A DNA stretch of 64,000 nt from Psococerastis gibbosa (lineage: Eukaryota > Arthropoda > Insecta > Psocodea > Psocidae). Positions 1-10,749 of this stretch are shown piece after piece. How positions within the stretch are numbered: position 1 is the first letter of the stretch; every line of letters begins with the position of its first letter. The DNA lies in the NCBI GenBank assembly GCA_963971405.1, contig OZ020485.1:32569921-32633920 (forward strand). The letters are read 5' to 3'. Both the position numbers and the translations under genes were made by a program. The notes beneath the pieces were generated by a model. The model did no database searches. It was not told the origin of the DNA and saw nothing but the letters and a program-made list of their open reading frames with translations.

Positions 1-884
1 GGGAAGAAGAAAAAAAAGAAACCGTAAGGGCCATGTTATTTATTGCAACGCCAATGAAATTCACTTTCGTGCTTCCCTTAAAAAGAATTCGGTTGGAAAA
101 AGAGATTTTTTCTCCTTTGCTTAATACCAAATTTATTTACTGAACGTGTTCTTTCCCCTAAAAGTCATTCCAAGCAGCAATACTATTATCGCAGTGAATA
201 AAACTCTTGCACTTGGTACAAAAGTCAGTGTAAAGTGTATATGGAATTCAAATTCTGCATGGGGGAGAAAGTTTCATACGACTTCAATAAAACTTTTCTA
301 TTCATGTCGATGAATTGGTTTCTTGGAAGATGTAAGCGCCTCCCAGCTGATGGTAGGTAGAAAGCTAAGTGAACTGAAATGGGAATCTTTCATTTTGACG
401 TTTACTACTGTAGTCTCTAGTTACTCGTATAGTGAGCACGAGGGGACTTGAAATGAGAACACAGGGAGAGTAAAAGTATAATGTAAGATATGATTCAAAT
501 GGTAGCTCGTGCGGACGAATAAAACCAAAGTTATACACAAGAATGGTGGCATGTGCGGACAAAGAGAATCAAAGTTATGGTCACTTCAAAACGCGCTCCC
601 TAATGTCAATGGCAATTGGTATCGTGAATTCATAAGCCAATGTTTTTGAAATACCGTACGAACAGAACCAAAGATATAGTTACTTTATACTTTGAGCGTG
701 ATGTTATTTCAGTTTGTATGGTATGCTGGATGGGAATCGTTTATGTATCAGTCGATAGACAATATAATTAATATATGTGCTTCAAATTTTATGGATAGGT
801 AGTAGTAGTGTTTGTCGGGTTAATAATGACTTAGGCCTCATATTTGGGCCCATAGAGCGACTCCGACTTGACTGTCCTATGCCA
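1..884. other. unannotated AT-rich DNA
   Basis: No open frame, splice-supported exon or repeat family that I recognise. Short open frames here are short and lack protein character. Confidence 0.5.
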
Positions 885-1080
885 GCTCATAGGACAGTGG
901 ACCTCCTGATTATAGTGGATTCCGAACCACTTGGGAAACACAGTGAAGTCACACGATTAGTTCGGAGGTGACCAGGACAAGTCCTACCATGTTTCCCTAC
1001 CGGCACTGTGCACACGACCAAGTTATCTGCAGCTTTGAACCTGCTCTGGTCCGCTGGATTTAACTTGGTATGGCGGCCGG
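885..1080 (+). repeat. partial copy of a ~350-bp interspersed repeat
   Basis: Shares the block around CTCCTGATTATAGTGGATTC, then the segment containing GAGGTGACCAGGAC and a GTGCACAC segment, with the copies at 5437-5775, 45680-46050 and (inverted) 29365-29735. This copy lacks the left third that holds the GGCGGGGGGAGTGAGTCTG block. The class is unknown; the GTT-rich end of longer copies hints at a SINE or LINE tail. Confidence 0.6.
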
Positions 1081-1919
1081 CTATGGATAGGTACCTATTT
1101 CGACTTCAACTGAAGGGAAACACGTGACTTTTAAAAAAAAGGACGAAGATGATGATCTTTCACCATGAATTAAGATCCTCCGGTACGTTCACCACGTTTA
1201 GAAATGTTTCATGAGTACTTGAAACAGGCCAATGCCCAACAATAAAAACATTATTTTATTTGCTTAATGTGACCTTTTGCCTAATTTTGAAGTTAGGGTA
1301 GTGGGTGGCGGTGGCCCCTAACCAGCGTTATGCTTTCCCGTGCTAAGGGGAATCCAACGGATATTGCATTCCATTATAAACAAATTCTTTGTTTAGGCTT
1401 ACATATATATTTTATCTATGAATCAAATTAATCAATCAATCACACTCGTCTAATTTCCCCGTACAACAATAAAACAATATTGCTGTAGGATCATTTTCCA
1501 ATGCATGGCATGACTGGTAAATTACACTATAGTAATAGCTTATATTAGTATCAGCTATATTACACATTAGCACCTAGTACAGTATTTACTAATAATATAA
1601 TCGAAGAGTAAAACAGTAATGGAAAGCTTGCAATCTGCGTAGGCCTAGCTGGGGCTAAGCGGACAAATAATGGGCACCATAAATTTTTCCTGTCTTGCGT
1701 TTTCATAAAAATTCCCCGAATTCCTAAAAATCATTAGAGAATATGGTGCATTATTATTTTTATTTACGAAGCTGGAGAGGTGCTCTCAGCTTGTTGGGGT
1801 AAACGACAAAACTTCTACTTTACGATGCTGTACTGTGTTTATTGAAATTCATAGTCCGACAAAGGGCAATACCTAAAAATATTATTGAATTTTAGTAGAT
1901 GAAATAAAATATCATATGT
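1081..1919. other. unannotated DNA
   Basis: Nothing recognised. Positions 1910-1919 are the left target-site duplication of the LINE that follows. Confidence 0.45.
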
Positions 1920-2572
1920 TTTTTTTTTTTTTTTTTAAGTTGGCGCTGTCAGCCCTGGGGGACTTTCGGCCGCATTCACAACACCACGCCACCGGATCCT
2001 GTCCTTCGCCAGATCACACCAATTATCGGCCCGAAGGCCAACTTCCTGCATATCTTCGTTTAGCTGGTCGCCATAGCGTCGTCTCGGACGCCCCAAAGGT
2101 CTTCTTCTGTTGGGACATGCCATCCATACTGCTTGTGCTGTTCTATCCGCTGGCATACGGACGACTTGTCCCATCCACTGGAGCCTTCTGCTTCGTAGTA
2201 TTTGTGTGACGTCTGGCGAGCCGAAGAGTTGGTGGATTTCTTCGTTCGTTCGGATTCTCCAACTGTTGTTTTCAAAAACTCTTCCGAATATTCTCCGTAA
2301 CATCTTGTTCTCGAAAACAGCCAACGCTCTTGATTCTTTCTTTGTCAGGGCCCACGCTTCACCACCATATATAAGGACAGGTAGGATTAGCGTCTTGTAA
2401 AGCCTGATCTTTGTTGTCCATGATAGAATCCGAGTCGAGAATAGTGCTCTTGTTTGGAAGAAAGCTACATTGGCTGATTTAATTCTGTTAAGAACGTCTT
2501 GACTGATCTTGTTGTCGGACGTGATGATGGACCCAAGGTATTTGAAATCTTGCACTCTTTCAAAGCGACCTG
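1920..2572 (-). mobile_element. 5'-truncated non-LTR retrotransposon (LINE), 3' end of the reverse-transcriptase ORF
   Basis: On the minus strand an open frame of about 210 codons encodes the C-terminal part of a LINE reverse transcriptase: a DFKYLGS block, then LYKTLILPVLIYGGEAW, then RRLQWMGQVVRM and a GRPRRRYGDQL basic block, ending near 1935. The copy ends in a poly(A) tail (poly-T at about 1920-1936 on the plus strand). The 10-base string TATCATATGT lies on both sides (1910-1919 and 2573-2582), which I read as the target-site duplication. No stop interrupts the remaining frame, so the insertion is probably young. RTE/Jockey-type is likely; the clade is not certain. Confidence 0.85.
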
Positions 2573-2582
2573 TATCATATGT

Positions 2583-3055
2583 AGTAGTAGATATTTAGTC
2601 CCGGTACACATGGACGGACGATTCAAATCCATAAATTCACTGACGATTTGTCATGGGAACAACTGAGTTGGGGGCTGGTTGGAGCAAAAAAACAGTCGAT
2701 TTCTGAACGCACTTCCGAAGTTTTTCTGGGCATCGGTCACGCCAGTGTCAGAAATCTTCTGAAGTGGACTGTCTGGTTTTCCCACTACCCATTTGCTGCA
2801 ATGACAAATTTCTCAGCGAGTATGTGCATGGCGTGCGAATTGTTCGTGGTACTGTCCCTGGTCACAGTAGGTAGCACTACCCGACCACAAAAAGATGCAA
2901 TTTGAAACACTTTGTTTATTCACTTTTCATAAATGTCATCCAATCGTGGTCGTGGTATACTTAGTCGTATATTTCCCGAAATTAATTTAATGCCATAATT
3001 CTTAATTTTTTATTTGTTTTGACACTAATTTTAATTTTTCTTTTATATTTGTAAA
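2583..3055. other. unannotated DNA
   Basis: Nothing recognised; the 85-codon open frame at 2648-2905 has no recognisable protein character. Confidence 0.4.
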
Positions 3056-3155
3056 GGGGGGCCCAGCACGGGACTTGTCCTTTGGGCCACCCTTCCATTT
3101 GTAATATTGTAAATGTTGTTGTTTTAATTTAATAAATTTGATTTGATTTGAAATA
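3056..3155 (+). repeat. LINE 3'-UTR-like tail
   Basis: A GGGGCCCAGCACGGGA block with CTTTGGGCC, followed by a (TTGATTTGAT)-type tail. The same head block recurs at 40848-40925, and the same TTGATTTGATTTGAAAT ending occurs at 26975-27000. This is typical of the 3' terminus of CR1/Jockey-like LINEs. No coding part remains. Confidence 0.5.
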
Positions 3156-3657
3156 TGATGATTATCAGTATTCATTACTTTTGTACTGTAACTTCTAACT
3201 CAATAAATTATACGTATATTAAAAAAAATTAGTAAATTAGATATAACCAAATGCAGTAGATATTACAAAATGCATGCCTTGTAGTCATGCTTTAAGTTAG
3301 GCCATATCTTTCGCGCAGAGAACTCGAACTCTGTAAAGACGAAAGCACTGAGGAAAGAGAGGGAGAGAATTGACCTGTAAAACGAATAGGGGTAGTTAAT
3401 TTTATCAGTCAAGAGCCACAACCCTTATCACTGGCTCATTGCCAAACATATTTATTGCTTTTATTAAAAAATGGCATCTCCGTTATCACAAGAATTAATG
3501 CTTTTCCATATATCTCAGAGTTAAATGTAATATATTGTAAAATATCCCATTGAACCGAAAAAAAGCTTAGATATCTTTTGCATAACAACGCATGTTCTAC
3601 TTATCTGTTATTCTGTATGTGCTAATACTGAAATATGAATATTGGAGTACCTAGTAC

Positions 3658-3953
3658 AGAGGCGTTAAGTTTTAGAATGATGGCGGGGGCAAAACTAATG
3701 ATGTCATCAGGCAGTATAAGGAAAAATTGAATACATAAGAGCAAAATAGTAGAGTTTTAAGCATTTAAATAGTAGTTAAGTATAGCTGTAGATTTTATAA
3801 AGCTAATAAAGGAATATTTATATTCATATTGCTGCAAAGGGCAGGGGGTCTTCATGAACCACGTCTTACAATGCTCGAGGGGCAAAGCCCCCCCCCCCCA
3901 AAGGAGCTGGGGGAAGATGGACCGTGCCCCCCCCCCCCAACTTTACGCCCCTG
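3658..3953 (+). mobile_element. hAT-like MITE
   Basis: Terminal inverted repeats CAGAGGCGTTAAGTTTT and, at the right, AACTTTACGCCCCTG. The interior has C-rich tracts. The flanks ACCTAGTA and ATTTAGTA may be a decayed 8-bp target duplication. The same element lies inverted at 24483-24801 and as a fragment at 34942-35090. No transposase. Confidence 0.7.
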
Positions 3954-4451
3954 ATTTAGTATGCAGTACTTTATAAGAATTCATGGGGGCGGAGAAAATA
4001 TTGTTTTCACCATGCAGATATGGAAGTTATTTTTTACTATACAATTGTCTAAACACAATAAAATGAAATAAATGTTAAATTAATGAATCGACAGCAATTC
4101 CAATTTTTGAGAACATTCCATATTCAACAGTCTAATCTAGCCTGATCAACTGAAGGAGGCCTCAGGACTCAGGCTCCAACGTACCAAGAGCTGAAAAGGA
4201 AGGCTCAGGACCATGATATCTAGAGGATGATATGCAGCGAGTTGCTGCCAACCAATAATTGAGATTGTGACCTCAAAGAAGGAGAATCAAGCCTTCATAA
4301 TAGGCAAAACACACATGAATATACTGTATGTACATTGGATAGGCCTGGTAAACTGTTACTTACTTGTAGGCTACTTTATAGTTTCAATTATTTATTTATA
4401 ATCTTTTTACCCTTTTAGAAATACATGAATGTAAGTATTGTATGTACCTGC

Positions 4452-4858
4452 CTTAGACCATATAACACTCTAGACACGGCATTCTAGATGCACTGCATGA
4501 CTAAGTTGGGGCACCAACAATCGTATGTTTATCTTTTACCAGCGGATGACGTCACAGCCCAGATTACCTAGCAACAGAGACTTTGTCACCTGGTCACCCG
4601 AGTGACTAGTTTGTTTTTTGAAAAAAATAACGGACTGACCGTTAAAATTTTCTAATTGAATATTTGAACATTAAATAAGTTTTACCAAAGTTAAAAAATG
4701 TTCTCACTCCAATTAATTAATTAACTACTGTATACAAAACTTGAAAATAATAGGCTTGCACCTCTAAAAGCAGCTGCTTTTACCAATGTGTGACGTCATT
4801 TGGTGTTGGTCCCTCGGAAATTCTAGCATGGCGTGTCTAGAGTATTATATGGCCTAAG
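4452..4858. mobile_element. hAT-like palindromic MITE, 407 bp
   Basis: Long terminal inverted repeats of about 100 bp begin CTTAGACCATATAACACTC on the left and end GGCCTAAG on the right. A perfect 8-bp duplication GTACCTGC flanks it (4444-4451 and 4859-4866), as expected for the hAT superfamily. Non-coding. Confidence 0.8.
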
Positions 4859-4866
4859 GTACCTGC

Positions 4867-5436
4867 AATATGCCCAGGGAGGCTGAGCTGTTTGTATTTG
4901 CCAAACGTATCAATATTATCATTTCATGATTAAAATCAGGCCTACAGCCCAGACAAATTGATTATTTTAATTACTCAATTTCGAGGAAACTGCATTTATT
5001 ATTTAAAAAAGACAAGGTTCCATGGTTGGGGTCGGGCTAGGTACATATTTAAACTTGAAGCAAGCCTAGACCTAGTCCTCCCATAAAAGGTTAATTACGC
5101 TTTTGAATGAGAAAAGAAGAAGAGACAAATATGCAAGAGAACATTATGAAAACATACCTTTACATGAGATGTAGTAGCTAGGTCTGGTGTAAGGTGAATT
5201 CGGCCGGCAGCAATGGGAGGCTGCAGTAGCGAGTAGAGATGCTTTGTCTGTATGCTCGCCACGCTAACTGAAGCTTTTCCGACAGCTGCGGACGCCACCA
5301 CGCAACTCCGCGTCCCCGTGCAGGCTCCGATCTACTGGACACTTGTTCGGGATCTGTAATCGATTTATGACCCCGAGATGCACATCAAATACACTTTCAT
5401 GCACTAGTACTAGTAGTATCTACAGTCGGACCAGGA
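4867..5436. other. unannotated DNA
   Basis: No supported gene. The small minus-strand frame at 5095-5301 is not conserved with anything I recognise. Confidence 0.4.
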
Positions 5437-5775
5437 ACTGTTGTTGTTGTTTCTAACATCTGCTTTCAGCATTTCTGCTTTAAGCAACCCTGTCAGCCTG
5501 GCGGGGGGAGTGAGTCTGTTTGTTAACTAACCCTAAGGGCAGACTCTTTCACCTCGGGGGAAAGGGGAGTTGGCTGAAGGGGTGGACCTCCTGATTATAG
5601 TGGATTCCGAATCACTTGGGGAACATGGTAATGTCACACGATAAAATCGGAGGTGACCAGGACTCGACACTCACGTAGACTAAGTGGTATAGTCTCAGCG
5701 CGTTATCATGTCCCACCATGTTCCCCTGCCAACGCTGTGCACACTAAGGTCGTTGGCAGTCAAGGAACTGAAGAC
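5437..5775 (+). repeat. ~350-bp interspersed repeat, long copy
   Basis: Contains, in order, a GTTGTTGTTGTTTC end, the GGCGGGGGGAGTGAGTCTG block, the CTCCTGATTATAGTGGATTC block, GAGGTGACCAGGAC, CCCACCATGTTCCCCTGCC and GTGCACAC. The near-identical copy at 45680-46050 lies in an intron of the cubilin gene. Unclassified; no coding capacity. Confidence 0.65.
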
Positions 5776-5926
5776 AATTGCATCTTCAGTTCCTTTGTTT
5801 CTTCACGTTATTCACTTAAACACTTTGTTTTTATTCCAATACATGCATTAACAATAAACATACTTTTAAATCGGACAAACTCGGTGTTTCGGGTATTTTC
5901 TACACAAACCTCCATACCTTTTAATA

Positions 5927-6070
5927 ATATAACTTAACCTGGAGTTAAAAATGTAAACTACACAGTTTTAGAAAGCAAAAGGCTACTATAAAACTGCATT
6001 TTTAGAATAGCATTTTGCGTTCTAAAGTTATTCTGTTTACATTTTCAACTGCTGATGCCTATAATTTTTT
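5927..6070. mobile_element. palindromic MITE, ATGTAAACA family
   Basis: Inverted arms around AAAATGTAAAC and GTTTACATTTT. Related by its core to the copies at 8069-8243, 16659-16833, 37817-37935, 44485-44925 and 53590-53741. Ends are diverged. Confidence 0.5.
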
Positions 6071-7000
6071 GAAGGAGTTTTAAGGACCCAGGCCTACTTA
6101 AAGTGCCCTTAGGTCCCTTGTCCAACGACCCCATGGATTTCGGAAATTACTTGTATTGTTTCCGTATGAATTTTTTGGCCATTGGCAAACTGATATACGT
6201 TATCTCAATGTCAACCTACACCGGCTACAAGCGCTAACGAACAAGCTGAGACATGCGAAAGCATGACTTAACCAAGTATACAGATACGAGTCAACCCGCG
6301 ATATAAGAAAGTTATTATTAAACGGCAAGGTAGCAGCCATAGCGCAATAACAGTTAACTATGATTGAATATTGCATTTTGCTTTGTGTAGGTTTTTTACG
6401 TTTATGATTAATATTATTTACTTGCTTACTTTGAGGAGCTGTAAATAAAAAGTTTTCCTTGAAAAATCGTTATAAAAGTTTTAATGAGCTATGTGAACTG
6501 ATTGGTTGATGCCATAAAAAAAAGCAAGGCAAATTCGTTTTTCTTGGAAAACCTTGCCTTACGAACTTTCAAGAATGTTCACATTACGTAATCAGTATGT
6601 ACATAGGTACACTATTGTAGTATATTCGCACTAAGCAATACAACATATTTTATTTCTATCACTATTATTCAGCAACGGAATTTTCATTATCATATAAAAT
6701 TCACAGTAGTATCGATGTCTTATCTACCTTCACAAATCAATTTTAATTGCACAAATTTTGCCCTCGTCGGTTGCGGAAGCTCGTCGCTTCGCACCCGCTG
6801 TTTTGTGCAAAAACAGATGTACCTTGTTTACCCAGGACTGGTAATCACTCACTTATGACTGCATAACTTAAGCCATGGGAGTCCATATAGATAGCCAAAC
6901 TGATAACTTTTTAATAATATTAAATCTGCAAATACGGAATAGGCTCTACAAGTATAAATTATACATTATTCTACGATTTAGTATATTATCTTAATTATTA

Positions 7001-7345
7001 TACAGGGTTTTTCGGGAAAGTATAATGTCAGTGAGCTCGTACGCACAAGCGCGCGCTTTACCACCGGCTGGTATTATGTGGGGGGGGGGGGGGGGGTCAG
7101 GCAACAAGTACCATCAAGCGTAAGTTGGCTAGCAGTCGCAGTAGCGGTCACAACAGTTGTTCCGTGTGAGTCGTTACAGTAACCCGGTGCAAGAAAAAAT
7201 GTAGCGTTCACTTGAGCAACGCTTGGCGATTAAGTTTTGTGTGAAACTGGAGGAAAGTGCTGCGGAAACCATTCTAATGTTGAAGAAAGCTTTCGGCGAC
7301 TATTGTCTTTCGGCTAGGCAAATTTTTCTGTAGCACAAGGCCTTC
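7001..7345 (+). mobile_element. mariner-type transposon, 5' fragment
   Basis: Starts with TACAGGGTTTTTCGGGAAAG, a mariner-like terminal repeat that includes the TA target. From about 7198 the plus strand encodes the transposase N-terminal helix-turn-helix: a SLEQRLAIKFCVKLEES block followed by ETILMLKKAFGDYCLSARQ. The frame has a stop right after the first Met codon and another near the end of the visible part, so it is dead. No 3' half or right terminal repeat was found. A G-homopolymer (about 7080-7095) lies in the leader. Confidence 0.75.
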
Positions 7346-8068
7346 TCATTGTACAGACTACAGGCCCAAATAGAAAATTATGTCTCCACAATTTTTTAAT
7401 GGCTGTATATGTGCCACATTTCCCTTCCATCCCTATTTCCATCTCATGGTCTGTCATCGCAAGAAGAAATCGATTTAAGCAGTGGCCACGAAAAACTTAG
7501 CAACAACTTCCGCCAACTCTGAGCTATAAAGCTGCCCCAGGGGCTCTTCTTGTCCAGGTCGTTCTGTTGTTGCTAGGAATAAAGTTTGTTTTTTATAGAG
7601 TGAGGGGAAGAGCAGACTTCCTGTTTAATCGGGGAGTTGGGGCAAGGGCCAGCTGTCGCCATCATGTCGAACCCATCCAACCTCCCCCTACCCTTTCCTC
7701 TTCTTGCCATATTTCCCATAGACTATTTCATTGGCTATCTCTCCCACACAAATTTTATCAAATTTCCGTGCTTCAGAATGATGTTGTCAAGAAAGGTTAA
7801 TCAAGATCAGCAATGGTACCTAACTCAATTACAGTAGGAACGTAATTTTTGTACTCTAAAATTTGTAAAATATTGTACATCAACAAGAAAACATTTGTTG
7901 TGCAATGATATTGTATAGTACAGCTTAATTCATTAAAATGATGTTATTGCATTAACTTACTGTAGTATACTTATCAATTGTTCTATTCTATTCGGTAACC
8001 ATGGTTATTCTATTTCGGAGAGTTATTATTATTATCATCATAATACAGAGTGCAATTCAATCTGTGTC
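7346..8068. other. unannotated DNA
   Basis: Nothing recognised. Two overlapping open frames at 7567-7837 are short and proline/leucine-rich, without splice or homology support. Confidence 0.4.
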
Positions 8069-8243
8069 CTGCAGCCTGATCGAGACGATTATAATACCGG
8101 GGTTAAATAAATACTCTAGGATTATAACTGTACACAAACAAATTTTGAATAGCACTTTCCATTACAAAATTATCTTGTTTACATTTTTACTACCAGGGGA
8201 TTAAATAAATACCGATATTATAATCGCCTCGATCAGGCTGCTG
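8069..8243. mobile_element. palindromic MITE, ATGTAAACA family
   Basis: Terminal inverted repeat CAGCCTGATCGAGACGATTA, mirrored at the right end as CTCGATCAGGCTGCTG. The core contains AATTTTGAATAGCACTTTCC and CTTGTTTACATTTTT. About 90% like the copy at 16659-16833. No clear target duplication. Confidence 0.8.
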
Positions 8244-8477
8244 ATTTTCAATCCATAATTAAGAATATAACCCACGAAATATACAACACTTACGTACCGT
8301 ATTTTCCCGTAGGGCGAAACGGTATCCCTTAAAGCAGCCTATGTCTTATTTTTAACCTGGTTTGCCTCCCTTTTGTAACCTGCGGATTCTAATTGGTCCC
8401 TCTATTTAAACAATTCCTTCTAGGTAGCTGTGACAGCCCCTGGACTGATTCCACTTTTTGCTTCGCTATAGTCAACC

Positions 8478-8756
8478 TCGTTTATAAAAGCGCAGCGCAT
8501 AAGACACGGTACACGTCGTAAGAATGTCAGACGGCCGCATACCGAAAAAGATGTACAGTATAAAGCAAGCATAACAGGAAGACGACTGGCTGGACGTCAT
8601 CGAAAACGCTGGAAAGATGACTTTGAAACTGACCTTCACGAGTTGGGAGTCCGTAGATGGTGGAGCGTTGTACAAAACCGAGATGACAGGAGGAGTGTTG
8701 TCGAGAAGGCCAAAGCCCATCAACAGATGTAGAGCCAGAAGAAGAAGAAGAGTAGC
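8478..8756 (+). mobile_element. LINE 3' end (reverse-transcriptase C-terminus), (GAA)n tail
   Basis: Encodes a damaged copy of the LINE C-terminal block seen more intact at 14836-15182: IKAQRIR, VVRMSD, a GRR-L-GR-RKRWKD basic stretch and WWSVVQ. It ends with an AGAGCCAGAAGAAGAAGAAG tail. Frames are interrupted here. Confidence 0.75.
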
Positions 8757-8867
8757 CAATCAACAACCACCTTACAAACTTGCCAACACTTATCAGACCT
8801 GCCAGTTTTTCCAACATTCTGACAGGTTTTTTGGCAGACTCTATTATGTACACGGTCATTCTATCGA

Positions 8868-8940
8868 TCACCTAACTCTGCTAGGTAGGCATAGCAATAG
8901 AACAAAAAGTCATCATTTATTTATTTATTTATCTAACATA
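8868..8940 (+). repeat. 3' end of a tRNA-derived SINE
   Basis: Carries only the tail module: CTAACTCTGCTAGGT, then AGAACAAAAAGTCAT and an (ATTT)n tail. Full copies at 20985-21165 and 50385-50590 share it. Confidence 0.6.
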
Positions 8941-9246
8941 GTAGCAGCAGGATCTGCGACGTTCAGATTGTTCAATTTGACAAGTTGCTGCAAGTCAGAG
9001 ATTCCAACAAGAAGCACTGTGTTTCCACAAGCTATGCCGATGACTGTCGTGTAGTTAATTTGGGATTGAATTAGGCAGTATTTCAGGCAAAAACCATGGA
9101 CCGAAACAATTCATTGGTCAAAGCGGTAACTACACAAATTAAAATGCTATGCTAAGTTTCCCAACTGCATTGTCTGTATGATTGTCACTGAGTCTTCATC
9201 AGAAAAAAAATTGACAGCAATCTAGGTTTTATTTTGTATTTTAAAA

Positions 9247-9555
9247 AATCCCTTTCGGCTCTGGCAGATCTGCAGGTGTAGGGAGATTCCGCAGACCCTG
9301 CTTTTCCTCTACGCTACCAACACCATGTATGTAATAAAAATACTTCATTATTTTTCCGACCACAACATCAACACACAAAACACTCTTGTGTTCTAAACTA
9401 TGACGACTATGAACTTTTACTTATTAAATTATTGCTTTCCAATTTATACGTAGTATAAGGAAAGCTTTGTGACGGTCGAAATTTTCGATTCCAAGATTTC
9501 AACGGATTTATATGTTTTAAGGTCCCAGGAACCAAAAAAAGTGGTTTTTACGAAA

Positions 9556-9594
<39 letters not shown>

Positions 9595-10746
9595 GCGTCG
9601 ATTTCCGGGCAAACTACTCGGTCGATTTTGATGAAATTCGGCATGTAGGTTCACAAAAATCATACCTCGAGAGAGATAATTTTTTTTATTTTGGGCTAAC
9701 TCAATTTTGGGGGGTTTTATTTTCAAAAAACTTCAAAAAAACGTCTAAAAAAATTATTTCCCCAAAACGGCTCCAACGATTTCTTTTAAATTCACATATA
9801 TTGTAGTTGTTGTTAATGTTGATAAAATGCGGGGGGTCGCTTGCCCCTTGATAGTTTGCTTCTGGGGGTAAAAAAATAAAAATGACTACATTTTAATGAA
9901 AAATGACTAAAAAATAATTTTTCTGCGACACCTTTCTATCGATGATTTCTACCTTCAGGTATGTTTTAGGTGTTAAATTGAGTAACGAAACCGGACAGGT
10001 TGCTTTCCCAAAAAAGTATTTGGTTTTGTACAAAAAAATGTTTTTGAAAAAATGATAGAAAATTCACGCTCAAATGCATTGCGTGCCCTGCCAGTATTGC
10101 TGTGTGGTAATGTGTTGGTCTGACCTATCTAGAATTTACCTCACCACCAGTGACGAGTGACGTCAGGTGGACAACCCCCCCCCCCCCTCCCGAGATATCG
10201 TAAATTTAACCATAGGAAAATTATTTACCATGAAATTACTCATTTTCTCTATCTACTAATTTTGATAAATTGGAAAGCATGTTCGAGTAAACTCGGACCA
10301 GTTCTTTTTACTTTGACTGGACGTACCATCTTGAAATCGTTAATTTGTCGTAGAAAGTGTAGATTACCATTATCGTAGATAATAATACGATCTTTCAGTC
10401 AGATTTTAATTCATTCCTCTGCGACCAATATTGACTGACATATGAATTATATAAGTTTTCAATCGGCCGCCATCTTATAACTAAATAGCGGATCTAGCTG
10501 GTTACCGAACTAGATCAAGGCATTTGTAAGATCAATTTTTGTGCCAAGTTTCATCCAAATCGGATAATATTTACGGAAGTTAGAGTGTTTCCTAAAATCG
10601 ATATATATACTGTATATATATACATATAACATTTTGAACGGAGGGTGGTTTTAGGCTCAGGGGGTCATGAAATGAAAAATTGTGAAGAAATTTTCCGAAA
10701 GTCGAACATTGGTCGCCATCTCAACAGGTAGATGAATCTCCCTAAA
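9247..10746 (+). mobile_element. composite repeat: outer element split by an inner element
   Basis: The outer element has inverted AGGGAGATTC (9280) and GAATCTCCCT (ends 10743) segments. Beyond the left one lies a hairpin-bearing extension (TCGGC...). A second outer copy, inverted, lies at 23935-24874 and lacks bases 9434-10304, proving that these are a separate insertion. Right-hand part: an ATATATACTGTATATATATA stretch and a degenerate region. Non-coding. The family is unknown. Confidence 0.7.
9434..10304 (+). mobile_element. inner element, 871 bp, (GTCT)n-containing, Helentron-like
   Basis: Begins GCTTTCCAATTTATACG and ends ACTCGGACCAGTTC. The left end forms a hairpin (GCTTTCC...GGAAAGC), and an inverted AATTGGAAAGC lies near the right end. 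A (GTCT)n microsatellite sits at about 9557-9592. Other copies: 17354-18201 (+), 49121-49543 (-), 61751-62656 (-), and a very diverged one at 35210-35790 (-). Comparison with the empty site shows insertion into a T run with at most 2 bp duplicated. Termini, hairpin and microsatellite resemble non-autonomous Helentron-associated elements; that class is inferred. The Cys/Val/Ser-rich open frames over it are microsatellite artefacts. Confidence 0.65.
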
Positions 10747-10749
10747 AAA

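Noticed and set aside
1935-2555. 206-codon minus-strand open frame as a host gene
   Set aside because: Its motifs are those of a LINE reverse-transcriptase C-terminus, it ends at a poly(A) tail and is flanked by a target duplication.
9555-9806. Cys/Val/Ser-rich open frames (both strands) as small proteins
   Set aside because: They come from the (GTCT)n microsatellite inside a repeated non-coding element and recur wherever that element lies.
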